DNA from: Phytophthora quininea
Lineage: Eukaryota; Oomycota; Peronosporomycetes; Peronosporales; Peronosporaceae
Direction of reading: 5' to 3'
DNA length: 64,000 nt
Assembly (NCBI GenBank): GCA_011947345.1
Contig: JAAVTG010000568.1
Span: 496,001-560,000, forward strand
Shown here one piece after another: positions 54,929 to 64,000 of the stretch. Positions within the stretch are counted from its first letter, which is position 1, and every line of letters begins with the position of its first letter. The notes beneath the pieces are model-generated. The model did no database searches. It was not told where the DNA came from and was given only the letters and a program-made list of their open reading frames with translations. The translations under genes and the position numbers were made by a program.

Positions 54929-56021
54929 ACTGGTGTCGGAACTGCTTCAATCCAGCTGCCACATATTTTTGCTGCGTTGACGTCTCGTTCCCAGCACGAC
55001 GCTCGGCAGGCTTCGTTCTTGCATTGCCGAACATTGCGCGAGGGCTTCTTTGTCGAGGTGCCGGCCTCGCGGAGGGGCGCGCCGTCCATGGCTTGGAAGC
55101 AGTTCGAGCACAACTTGCTCGTGTTGAACTCATCGACAGGAATGACAGTAGCTCTCTTCTTCAGATCCTGCACCATGCCGCGCACCGGAACATGCATGTG
55201 GCCTGTCATTGCCTTTTGAGATCTCCAGTTTCCAAAGGCGACGCAGACGTCGGTGTCAGCTCGAGGCACAATTCGAGCAGCAAATTCTGCTACAGTCTTC
55301 CGTTTGAAGCGGGCCATGGTGAAGCGCCATGTTCGGAAGGGTTTTGTCGCGCAGAATCCGAGCGCCATGTTCAGAGTAGACCATACAATGTGCAGGCGCT
55401 CCAAGTACCGGGTCGGCGAAGCTGTCTTGAACGATGGTTGCTAATTCACCAGCTCCTCATACCGCGGAAAGCGCTTCTTCAGGTTCTTTAGCCAGTACTC
55501 GTGGTGTGTGATTCGGCTAAGGTGACGATATTCGGCACCAGTTGCCTGCTGGACATGAGCGCCATCGGTGCGGAAGGCTGTGCGTCGGCGGACTCCGTGC
55601 TTTCGAGCGGTCTTGCGAGGGTGGTGTTTCTGGCAAATATCGCACCAGCCGACCACATCACATACTGCCAGCGAGCGACGTTTGTGGGTGTTGCGACGGC
55701 GCTGCCTGTTGGATGTCCTGCGAGACCGGTCACCAACATGACCAGGGCACACGCTGCACCACCCTGGATGAGGCAGACAGTAACTTCGGGTGGCTAAGGA
55801 GGCTTCTCGAGCAGTCGGTCGAAAGGCTTCGTATAGGCAGTGAACAGCGAGCGCATACCAGGGTCGGTGCCGACAAGCGTGTGCGGGTTGTAGGCGTCAG
55901 GAGCAGGAGCAGTCGTTTCAATGGGCGCTGGTATCGACTTGACCAGTGATGCTGAGGAAGAGGAAGTCGCCGCTGTCGGCGAATCAGGTCCGTCTGCTTC
56001 GACGAACTCGCCCCGAGGCAA
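54871..56021 (-). pseudogene. Fanzor (eukaryotic TnpB-like RNA-guided nuclease), N-terminally truncated
   Basis: Minus-strand pieces: VGTDPGMRSLFTAYTKP (RuvC-I Asp) in the frame 56021-55794. Then, in another frame without further break from 55752 to 54871 except one in-frame TAG (55441-55443), come an Arg-rich stretch, EYRHLSRITHHEYWLKNLKK, TWRFTMARFKRKTVAEFAAR, VAFGNWRSQ, VIPVDEFNTSKLCSNC (RuvC-II Glu and first zinc pair), and CKNEACRASCWERDVNAAKI (second zinc pair, RuvC-III Asp). All three catalytic positions are still present. The N-terminal guide- and target-binding half that a full Fanzor needs is not found upstream; the RING gene starts there on the other strand. Fanzors are carried by eukaryotic transposons and are programmed by an RNA from the element's 3' end. 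Confidence 0.8.
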
Positions 56022-56039
56022 GCGCTACAATGTCCTGCG

Positions 56040-56508
56040 ATGACCTCAGCTTGCACTGCGGCATTCTGCCAGGAGTGCAGAGGACGTGTCACTTTTGAAG
56101 AGCCAATATGTCCGTTTTGCCAGTGCACTGTCCAAGGAGCCCGCGGGTATCGCCCTCCACCGCCAATATTCTCTGTGTGCTCACGTGCCATTACGGCATT
56201 CCGTGCTAATGGCACAGCATGCGCTCACGCGTATCATTTGGAGTGCTTGCTCGCCCGATGCCATGAGCAGTCCCTCATCGGCGTGACCAGAGTGCACAGA
56301 GGCCATGTGCTCTGCCCGTTGTGTTGGGAACACAACTACCGACTGCTGGTGGACAACAGCAGTCGGATCACACCCCAGCTCATGGTCCGCCTGTGTTGCA
56401 ATCAAGCTATCCTCTTGAAGCCTGTCTCGGTCGGAATCTCAACTGAAGCGATACCGTCCACATGTTCGGTCCGGTCTCTCCCCACTTGGTCTCCAACTGC
56501 AGCTGCCC
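56040..56508 (+). CDS. RING-type zinc finger protein (3' end not defined)
   Basis: The ATG at 56040 opens a frame with paired zinc ligands: CQECRGRV, CPFCQC, then CAHAYHLECLLARC and LCPLCW. This is the order of a RING or RING-like double finger with the CxH-x-xC core, typical of E3 ubiquitin ligases or of membrane-traffic RING proteins. The frame stays open to 56741, but from 56509 on it is out of phase with the well-supported rhodanese gene. I therefore assume a frame break or an unseen stop at about 56400-56500 and give 56508 as a limit. The start lies only 18 bases from the Fanzor frame on the other strand, so the promoter may lie inside the element. Confidence 0.55.
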
Positions 56509-57568
56509 ATGGCCGAGAGCTACGTGGTGCTGCTCTACTACAAGTATGTGCGCCTGTGCGAGACGCAGCAGCAACTGCAGCACATCGCCGACGGCCAGGA
56601 GGAGCTCTGCTCGTCTCTCCAGCTCACAGGTCGCGTCCGCTTGGCCTGCGAGGGCATCAACGGCACACTGGGAGGAACGGCGTCCAGCGTCCAACGCTAC
56701 GTGGACTGGATGAACCAGCAGCCAGAGTTCGCCGACATTGACTGGAAGACCAGCAGTTCAGCGGTCGAGCCCTTCCCAGAGCTGCACGTGCGTTGCGTCC
56801 ACGAGATCGTGGCCTTGGAGCTCCCCGACGACGTCTACGACCTGGACCAGAGAGGCACCCACTTGACCCCGAGCAGTTCCGTGAGCAGCAACTGAGTGCC
56901 GACCCAAACTCCATCGCGGTCATCGACGTCCGCAACTCGTACGAGTTCAATGTCGGTCACTTCAACGGCGCGTTGAACCCCAAGACTCGTCGCTTCGGCC
57001 AATTCCCCAGTGGGTGAGAGATGAACTACCAACGCTGCAGCAGAAGGACAAAGTGCTCATGTACTGCACGGGCGGCATACGATGCGAGAAAGCGTCGGCA
57101 TATCTGAGGCACTTGGGGCTGGAGCACGTCTACCAGTTGGAAGGAGGCATCCACCGCTACTTGGAGCGGTTCCCGGACGGAGGAGGTCTGTTCCAGGGCA
57201 AGAACTTCGTCTTTGACCAGCGAGTGACCATGGCATCCGAGGACGAGACGGTCACGGGCCAATGCGAGCGCTGCGAGACCCCACACGACACGATCTCCGG
57301 CACGCGCTGTGCGTACTGCCGCATGCATGTGCTTCTGTGCGACGAGTGTCGAGCACTGGCAAAGGCGCAAGGGGAGACCGACGACGATGTGTTTTGTGCC
57401 GAACATTTGCCGTTGGTAACCGGGAGCGTCGAGCAGCTGCAGGCGCGAATGAAGGAGCTGCAGGACGCACTGCAGAGCGAACAAGGTCGCGGCAGAAAAG
57501 GTCGTCGTCGGTCGCTTCGGAAGCAGCTCGACACGATCAACCGCCGGATACGACGCGTCTCGGCGTAG
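56509..57568 (+). CDS. Rhodanese-domain protein of the TrhO/TSTD2 type
   Basis: About 353 residues are read across two frame breaks (near 56864 and at the cccc run 57005-57008). The N-terminal acylphosphatase-like domain reads YVVLLYYKYVRL, RLACEGINGTLGG and PFPELHVRCVHEIVAL. The rhodanese domain reads IAVIDVRNSYEFNVGHFNGA and the active-site loop MYCTGGIRCEKAS, with the catalytic Cys. A Cys-rich C-terminal part follows (CERCETPHD, CAYCRMHVLLCDECRALA). This order is that of bacterial TrhO (YceA), which hydroxylates tRNA uridine 34, and of eukaryotic TSTD2. The enzyme probably works in tRNA wobble-base modification. The basic C terminus (GRKGRRRSLRKQ) may bind RNA. Confidence 0.88.
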
Positions 57569-57654
57569 GACGCAGCACTAAACCAAACATGGAGATGCCG
57601 ATGGGCTTAGCAGTCGCGTCTTGAAGCGTCACTTGTCCTTTGGTTTTGCTCAGG

Positions 57655-60600
57655 ATGCGTGGCGCTGGACGACGCGGTGGCTCAAGTCGTCGAGGAGGCA
57701 GTAACAATTCCCGACGAGCGGTGGTTGATCATGGCGCGACAGACAGCAAAACGTCGCTAGTGGACGAGTGGCGGGCGCACGAAGAGGACTGCGCGGCGCG
57801 AGTGCTGCAGAACCAATTCCGCGCGCTTCTGAGTCGACGACGCATGGCACGACTGCTGCAAAGTGTGTACGAGAAGCACTATGACCCCGTACGGAAGCGG
57901 TATTACTATGTCAACACACTGACGGATGTGAGCACGTGGGAGAAACCTCTGCTGCTGGCTCGCTTCCTGCCTGGAGACCGAGACATTGCTCGCGGTCGGG
58001 TGGATTTGTCTCCCAAGGAAGCTGCTTTACGAATCCAACGGGTTGGACGGGCCTTCTTGGCTAAGCAGACAATTCGACAGCTCGTCCGCGAGAACTACAT
58101 GAAGCTGTTCGACCCCAAGAGCAAAGTCTTTTACTACCTCAACACACGGACAGGAGACAAGTCCGAGCAAAAGCCACCGTTCTTCCGACCAAAAGCATCC
58201 CCTGAATATTCGACTGGTATCAGCAAGTCGCGGAGTCATCTTGACGACGACGATCTCGAAATTGAGCAATTTTACTTCCGCAAAGCTGTGTGCAAAGTAT
58301 CGTCGGAAGGAAGCCATCACGGATCGGGAGTGCTAGGACAATTCTGCGGCGTCTTGTGCATAATCACCGATGGAAAGACTTTGGCAGACGAGAACGCGGC
58401 TCGATCTGCGCGAGTCATTTGCAACTACGTAAGTGATCGAGTCTCGTTTCCGATCTTGCTGGACGTCGACACTTTGTTTGCAGGCATCAGGATTCCGGGC
58501 GAGCACAATTCTCGACTGAAAGCACGGAATCATCCACAATCATCGTCACCAAAGAAGAAGGCACAACTTCCGCAGTTTGACTTCGCACTGTGTGCTGTGA
58601 ATGAAAGCCAATTCCTGCTAGCTGCTGGTGATAACGTCGTACCTCTCCACTTCGAGATAAATGACCGCAAGTTAGGATGCGGCGCATTTGACAGCCTACG
58701 GATAGGAGATCCGCTTGAAATTGTGGGCCATCCCCATGGCAAACTGCAGGTGCTTCACCATCGACATTTAGCCAAACTGATGCCGAATTCGATCAACCCT
58801 CAACATTTGCAGTTCGACCAAGTGGTGGAGACAGGAGCTGCTGGTTGCGGAGTGTTCACTCGTGGCGGTAAACTGGTTGGCATGCACCCGTTCATTGGAT
58901 TCAAGGACGCACCGATGTCTTGCTGGTACGTCCAGCCTATCCTTGACACGGCACTCACTCTCGTAAGTAAGTCTATCTCTTTTCCTATTACACCATTCCA
59001 ATGAACGCTAATTCATTTCCCGTTGGTTAGCGCCACCGGAGCCGTTCATCTTGACGTCTTGCGTCGGTTCTACGGAGGTCCAAGTGTACTGGCAGCTCCC
59101 GCACGACTGGACCCCTTTGCCAGGTCTTCCTGTCGATTTCGAGCTGGAAATTTGTCGTCACGGAACGCACAACGCACTGCGACACGAACCGTTTGAACGA
59201 GTTTACTATGGAGCGAGAAGTAGCCACCACCTCGGAGACCTCCAATGGGACACCATGTACTCGTTACGCTGCCGTGCTGTGAATCGGATGAAGAAAAGCC
59301 CGTGGAGTGCAGTTGTGAGATTCATCACGCTCCAAAAGGTTTCGTTGGCCTGGCGACTGCGTCACTGTGCGAGTGTCAAGGAAGCTATCAAGCGGATGCA
59401 GCAGCAACAGGCAGACGCCCAAGTTCAATTTTGCAGTGTTCAGTGGATTTACGCGCAGCTTGAAAAGCGCCTAGCAGCCGATCGAGTCGAATGGGAAACG
59501 AGAACGGATGGAAGTCGTGAAAATGTAGGCGAACCTGTCACTACAGAACAGCTGGAACTTGAACAAGAGCTACTGCATTGTCGGGGATTAGAGAGTTTAC
59601 TCGACTCGCTGGGATGGTTCCCAAACGAGAACGACACGATTGCTCTGGTCTTGAGACTTTTGCTGAAACTCACACGACTTCGAAAAACACCAAGCAATTC
59701 CTGACTGGAGTCTGTCGATTCGACGTCTTGTGCAAACTACTTCGTTCTCAAACTGAGACCCACAACGGAGCCCTTGAATACGTGAAGAATCACGAAACAA
59801 ATGAGAAGGAAGAGCCAGCGCAAAACTTGCAAGTACCTCTATTGAGTTTGGAATTGATAGGAGCAATTCTAGACGAGAACACAGCAGCCAAGCAAGTGTT
59901 CGAGTCGTGTTCAGGGATTGAGCTGGTCTTGGGGATCTTGCAGAACGACTCGTACTCTCGTGAAGCTGCAGTCGTAGCGGAATGCTGCTACGTCCTCTCC
60001 ATCTTCTCGTACGAAAACGGTAAGTGCTGCTTTCATCGCACAGACTGCTTTTGCTGACATATTTTGTTACTGTGCCTCAGCAAGTGAAAATGGAGGCTTG
60101 CTGAGGCCAACTGCTTCGCCCTGCTGGAAAAAGCTCTTCAAATGCATCGCCAAGAATCTCGGGTTCTCTACTGGTCGTTGGTCTCCATCGGTAATGTGGC
60201 CTATGGTGCTAACGAAGAGCGAGCGACCGCAACTCGACGCCGAAATCTCTTCCCTTGGACTCGTCGATAGCGTTTGTGACTGTCGAATCCACGTTCTATC
60301 TCGGCTGCATGAACTCGAACTCTCTCTCCTCGCGGCACAAGCTCAACTGGACCATCTACTCGCCATTCATGTCGGAGAGGAGACTCGAAACGAATTGGAC
60401 GCTTGTCAACATCTCGTCCAGACTCTGAAAAACGTTCTGGCAGACTGGACGAGCAACGACGTCGCTGAGGCTGCCGACTACGCGCTCCGATATTTGCTGA
60501 CGGAGGAGCAACGCCAGGTCCAGCTCGCATCGCAACGACTGATGCGCAAATTCCTTCGACGCACATTATCGATGGCCCTTGAAAAGTGGTGCGACGCTAC

Positions 60601-60793
60601 AACCTTCGAGCGACATCGCTCCATCATCTTGATGTTCATCCACACGGTTCGCACTCGCCAACTCCGACCTGCATTTCGACTCTGGGAGCAAAACACGCGA
60701 GAAATGCGAAAGCACAAGACGATCCTTCACACAATCGGCTCTGGCTTAGCTATTGACCTGACCAAGAAGAAGAAGAGCGGTATCGAATGTTAG
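57655..60793 (+). CDS. Large WW / IQ / inactive trypsin-like / FN3 / armadillo protein
   Basis: Three exons (introns 58967-59030 and 60020-60080, both short, GT..AG) encode about 1005 residues, read across about three frame breaks (near 59693, 60105, 60230). N-terminal half: IQ-type helices (ARVLQNQFRALLSRRR, ALRIQRVGRAFLA) and two WW domains (RYYYVNTLTDVSTWEKP, VFYYLNTRTGDKSEQKP). Middle: a trypsin-like fold (GSGVLGQFCGVLCII, FDFALCAVNE, GDPLEIVGHPHG, ETGAAGCGVF), where the usual GxSG is GAAGCG, so it is probably inactive. Then an FN3 domain (PPEPFILTSCVGSTEVQVYW) and armadillo-like helices (LSLELIGAILDENTAAK), and a charged, helical end. It may be a flagellar or cytoskeletal scaffold; that is inference. 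An initiator-like gtcacttgtcctttgg lies about 15 bases before the ATG. Confidence 0.78.
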
Positions 60794-61121
60794 TTTTGCA
60801 AAAATAAAGGGCAACTCTAACAGCTTTCAGACATAAGATTTCCACTGCCGGCCTTAGCTTACGAGATGAAGGAAAGGTTATCGACTCAAATCACCGCGTG
60901 GAAGTCATCGTTGGCCTGTTGCCGCGTCTCCGCGTCCGATGCTGAAGTCAACATGGCGCTTTCCGCCAACGAAGCGGACGCTGCAGACAGAGCGGAGCTT
61001 TCGGACGACTCCAGCAGAGCAACTGTGTCCATGTGCTGTTGGCCATCAACATCGAACGCAGAAGTTGCCACGTTCCCACTCATATCGAGAGCATTCTTGT
61101 CCTCGCTGGCAAACCCTGCAG
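60794..61121. other. Short intergenic tract between convergent genes
   Basis: About 330 bases between the 3' ends of two convergent genes. It contains aaaataaag at 60801, a possible poly(A) signal of the upstream gene. No gene seen. Confidence 0.5.
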
Positions 61122-62847
61122 TCAGCTCCTCTTTTGCCGATTCTCCAGCAGAATCGCCTCTTGCACACGACGAAGCGCATTCATCGCACCGTCATCTGTG
61201 TCAGGCCTCTCCTTGAGAACGTGAATCACATCTCGGAACGCTTTGAGTTTTTCTTGCAATGATAAATTACGTCCTGGGGTTTCTTCCACGGCATCGTCAA
61301 TCTCGTCCTCTGGGATATCGCAGCTGCTGTCCAACGAGTCGAAAAACTCTTCATGCACAGTGTTCTCAGCCACCATCTCGTCATTCAGATACTCTACCAT
61401 GGGCACCGAGTCGGTTAGTCCAAGCTCCTGTACCAATTCCTCCAGTTTGGAGTCCAGTTTTTCCTCATCCGAGTCTTGAAGCAGATCGTGCTCGTCCATT
61501 TCCAGCCGTGGACGGACGAGGTTGGAAGGCATCCAGGCCCGCCGAATTGTTTCCGGGGCAATCTCATTCCAGCTGGACGCGGCCCACTTCATAGCCTGAA
61601 GCACGTCCACATCGAATAAAGACTCTTTCGACGCGTTCTCTAGTTTTACCTTCTCCTTGGCGTGACTCAGGTGGTGATATCGGAAACGCTTCTTAAAAGT
61701 AGTCACGAGGCGAGTCGTGATCGGATTGAACAAACGAGCGACGTCCCCACCAACATGAACACCACGACATTCTTCAGATCCAAGTGAGAGACCACGTGGG
61801 ACGCAGCATCGTTGATAAACAGCAAAATCCGTCGCTTCTGCGCCCCCATGGCGAAGTCCAAGCGCTGCAGCCACCTCGAGAAGATGACGCCCGTCATCCA
61901 GGCCTTGTTGTTCCAGAAGTAGTGCAGCTCGTGCTGCTCGGCCGTCTTCTTGCGGAAACACTTTGGGTGCTCGTGGTGGGACACAAACAGCGGCTGCAGC
62001 TTCTCGGAGCCGTCGGCGTTGGTGGCGAGCGACACCACAAAGCGCTTCTTGCCCCGCATCGGGTCCTCCACGATGGCGTTCAACGTCGGCGGCAGCGTGT
62101 ACAGCACGGCCGTCTCCTCCAGGGCAAAGATGTTTCGGAGTTCGTACTTGTCCGTCTCGTTCAGAAGCTCCTCCATGCCCGAGTAGTACAGCACGTTGGG
62201 GTTGCTGGCGTTGTTGACGTTGCGCCGTGTAACAGTATTTCCCATGGCGTTGGTCGGTTCGGCAGACGTGTGGTGCTCGGCGTTGAATTTCCGGAAGCTA
62301 AAGTTGTGGCGCAGTTGGAACGAGTGTAGCCATCCGTTCGAGAACTCGGGCGTCTCGTTGGGAGGAATCTGCAGCTGCTTGGCGAAGAACTTGGCCTTGT
62401 CCTTGGTGGAGTCTCCTGCACGGTGATGCCTCGGTTGGCGCACTGAATGACCCAGTTGGCCAGCGCCGCGTCCAGCTCCGGGTGGGCCACGACGCGGCGC
62501 TTCTTGATGCCCAACTCCTGCGAGCTCATGTTGACGAACTCGTGCTGGCGCTTGAGGATGCCGCTGATCGTGGACTGCGCCGGCGTCTTCTTGAGCCCGA
62601 ACTCGTGCTTGGTCCAGTGGGCCAAGTCCTTCTGGGACATCACGCCGCCGCTCTTGCGGTAAAACTCGCAGATAACCTTCCTCTGGTAGTTGGTTAAATT
62701 GCCGTTGCCGCTGCGTCGCGGCTTGGCGGGTGCAGCAGTCACAGCAGCGGCCGTCCCCACGGGCTCGGGCAGCGCAAAGGCGGCGGCCACATCCGAGTTG
62801 AGGTCGTCCAGCGACCGCTTGTTGCCCGACAGGACGCGATGGTCCAT
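61122..62847 (-). CDS. pogo/Tigger transposase-derived protein, catalytic triad altered
   Basis: The ATG at 62847 (MDHRVLSGNKRSLDD) opens a product of about 575 residues, read across two single-base frame breaks (near 62425 and near 61745). Order: a disordered N terminus; a CENP-B-type N-terminal HTH (NYQRKVICEFYRKSGG, TPAQSTISGILKRQHE); a second HTH (HPELDAALANWVIQCANRG, FSNGWLHSFQLRHNFSFRKF); the DDE-fold region (LRNIFALEETAVLYTLPPTL, KKRFVVSLATNADGSEKLQP, RRILLFINDAASHVVSHLDL, FNPITTRLVTTFKKRF); and an acidic C terminus. The usual DET-like, DNA-like and QPLDAG-like motifs read LEET, INDA and NPITTR, so the first and third Asp are lost and the second is shifted. Codon use is GC-rich like the host genes. 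This is either a domesticated DNA-binding protein or an aged transposase. Confidence 0.75.
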
Positions 62848-63473
62848 GGTTTAACCCCGTCGAATTCGCTCGCTGAACTAGTGGTTTACAGGGGGATAAC
62901 TCTAGCGTCTCGAAATGATCGCTCGGTCACGTAACTTCACTATGCTGGCAGTCAAGGCCTCGGCACCAACTTCGGCGCGAGGTTGATCAGGTGCTGACGA
63001 CTCCAATTCGTGCCGTTGGTATCAATTGGGGACGTTTTGATGCTGCAGAAGACGGCCCAATGTGCTAATTGGCCGTCGGCAGCGTCCGAATCGTCATGGG
63101 AATAGCTAGTGATCCTCTGCGGGCTTGAGGGAGTTGCCGACAGACGCAACGATGCCATTGCAGATTTGGTGAAGAAAGACTAGTTGGGAGGATGTTTCAA
63201 GAGCTTCATGTGTGAGGCAAGGAGTCCCGTTGTGGGGAGTTCCAGGATGAAAGTGATGGGGTTGAAATGCTGCTGGTAATGAAGACGACTGCCAAGGAGA
63301 ATGGGGGAATCCGGCGATGGAAATGTGGCTGCTACATTGAAGAGGGCTCGCAACTTGTGGTGGGATGAAAGCGAGTTGGTTGTGCTTACGACTGACAAGG
63401 ATTTTGCGTGTTCACCTCGGGGCCAGTTTGATTATCAAGTGAGTTCAAGAGTGACAAAATAATAGCGGAGATT
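62848..63473. other. Intergenic tract
   Basis: About 600 bases without a supported gene. It may contain upstream exons of the channel gene, but I found no membrane segment here. Confidence 0.4.
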
Positions 63474-64000
63474 TTGCTTTTGGGGGAGGGGGTATTTGAC
63501 TGCCCCAGGCAAGAAGCTGAACAAAACAACAGCTTTGCCTTCTGCTGCTTGTGGCTCATTACATGGCCTGCTTTTGGCACGCTGTTACCGAAAAACCAAG
63601 CGCTAAGTACCGGCGAGCAGTACGTTATGGATTTCTACTACGCCGTCCAGCTTAATCAAGGTCAAGGAAATATAGTAGGCACTATGGAAGAGAACTTGTA
63701 CTCAACATTCGTCATCATTACGGGATCAATCATCCTGGCTATTGCTTTCCGCCATGCTTGTTTCGAATTTCAACGCGAACACTACTAATTACACGCAAAA
63801 GATGGAAGGTGTCTTCGCAACGATAGATAAAATGGGGCTCCCACCAAAGCTACGAGAGCGTGCATCAGTACTACACGGAATACGAATCGTTAGACGGCGA
63901 CGTTGTTTTCAGCGAGAACTAGCACGCTCGGTCTGGAAGTGGGTTTGTACAAGTACATGAGCCTTGTGGTGAACATTTCGTTTTGGGAAGCTGCTCAGCC
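63474..64000 (+). CDS. Cyclic-nucleotide-gated-type ion channel, partial (runs off the right edge)
   Basis: A membrane segment (FAFCCLWLITWPAFGTLL) is followed by a pore-type region (GTMEENLYSTFVIITG) and the S6 helix (SIILAIAF). After a frame break near 63755 comes the post-S6 sequence MLVSNFNANTTNYTQKMEGV with FATIDKMGLPPKLRER, typical of the C-linker in CNG/HCN-type channels, and then pieces of the C-linker helices in several frames up to the window edge (SLDGDVV, FQRELARSV, KYMSLVVNISFWEAAQ). The family passes K+ or mixed cations and is gated by voltage or cyclic nucleotides; oomycetes have many members. The N-terminal voltage-sensor part is not visible upstream, so either it lies on unseen exons or the gene is truncated. 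The exact start is unknown. Confidence 0.65.

Overview
This window is nuclear DNA of a plant-pathogenic oomycete, most likely Phytophthora or a close relative in the Peronosporales. The evidence is: secreted proteins with RxLR and dEER motifs; matches to the oomycete core promoter (initiator TCAYTYY followed by a CAWTTT-like box) 10-60 bases upstream of several genes; short introns of about 60-110 bases with GT..AG ends; a stramenopile-type enolase with a presequence-like N terminus; and oomycete mobile elements (chromodomain Ty3/gypsy element, Helitron-type helicase, Crypton tyrosine recombinase, pogo-type transposases, Fanzor).

Left part (1-24 kb). A partial conserved gene (2-1020) and a small acidic ORF are followed by a gene-poor, repeat-rich tract. 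It holds two damaged RxLR effector genes (2081-2476 and 4417-4810), a relic of a BCS1-type AAA ATPase, a Helitron-type helicase pseudogene split by a young Ty3/gypsy retrotransposon (6608-11817, 5-bp target duplication gcggt), a pogo-type transposase relic, a degenerate ORF group of unknown origin, a possible effector relic, a small secreted protein gene and a Crypton relic with a GCR1_C-like domain.

Right part (24-64 kb). This half is GC-rich and gene-dense. Its hallmark is a family of membrane-anchored alpha/beta hydrolases of the HSL type (HGGG and GDSAGG motifs): five long genes at 24.7, 28.7, 30.3, 41.8 and 48.1 kb, plus two remnants near 53 kb that lost the catalytic core. Between them lie an intact RxLR effector gene, enolase, a transmembrane GH1 beta-glucosidase, a double PH-domain protein, a PRP38-type splicing factor (nine exons), two paralogous 2H-phosphoesterase-like genes, an AAAP amino-acid transporter, ARL16, a START/FYVE/GAF protein, a RING-type protein, a rhodanese protein of the TrhO/TSTD2 type, a large WW/IQ/inactive-trypsin/FN3/armadillo protein, a pogo-derived gene that has lost its DDE triad, and the start of a cyclic-nucleotide-gated-type channel at the right edge. 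A Fanzor (eukaryotic TnpB-like) relic lies at 54.8-56.0 kb. Its 3' end ends 10 bases before the start codon of one 2H gene, and a second copy of that 3' end sits at 52.9 kb.

Many clearly functional host genes, including enolase, carry single-base frame breaks, mostly in short homopolymers. The two LTRs of the retrotransposon also differ only by homopolymer length. I therefore suspect consensus errors of the assembly, and I mark frame breaks as possible artefacts. I see no rRNA gene, no intact tRNA and no CRISPR array.
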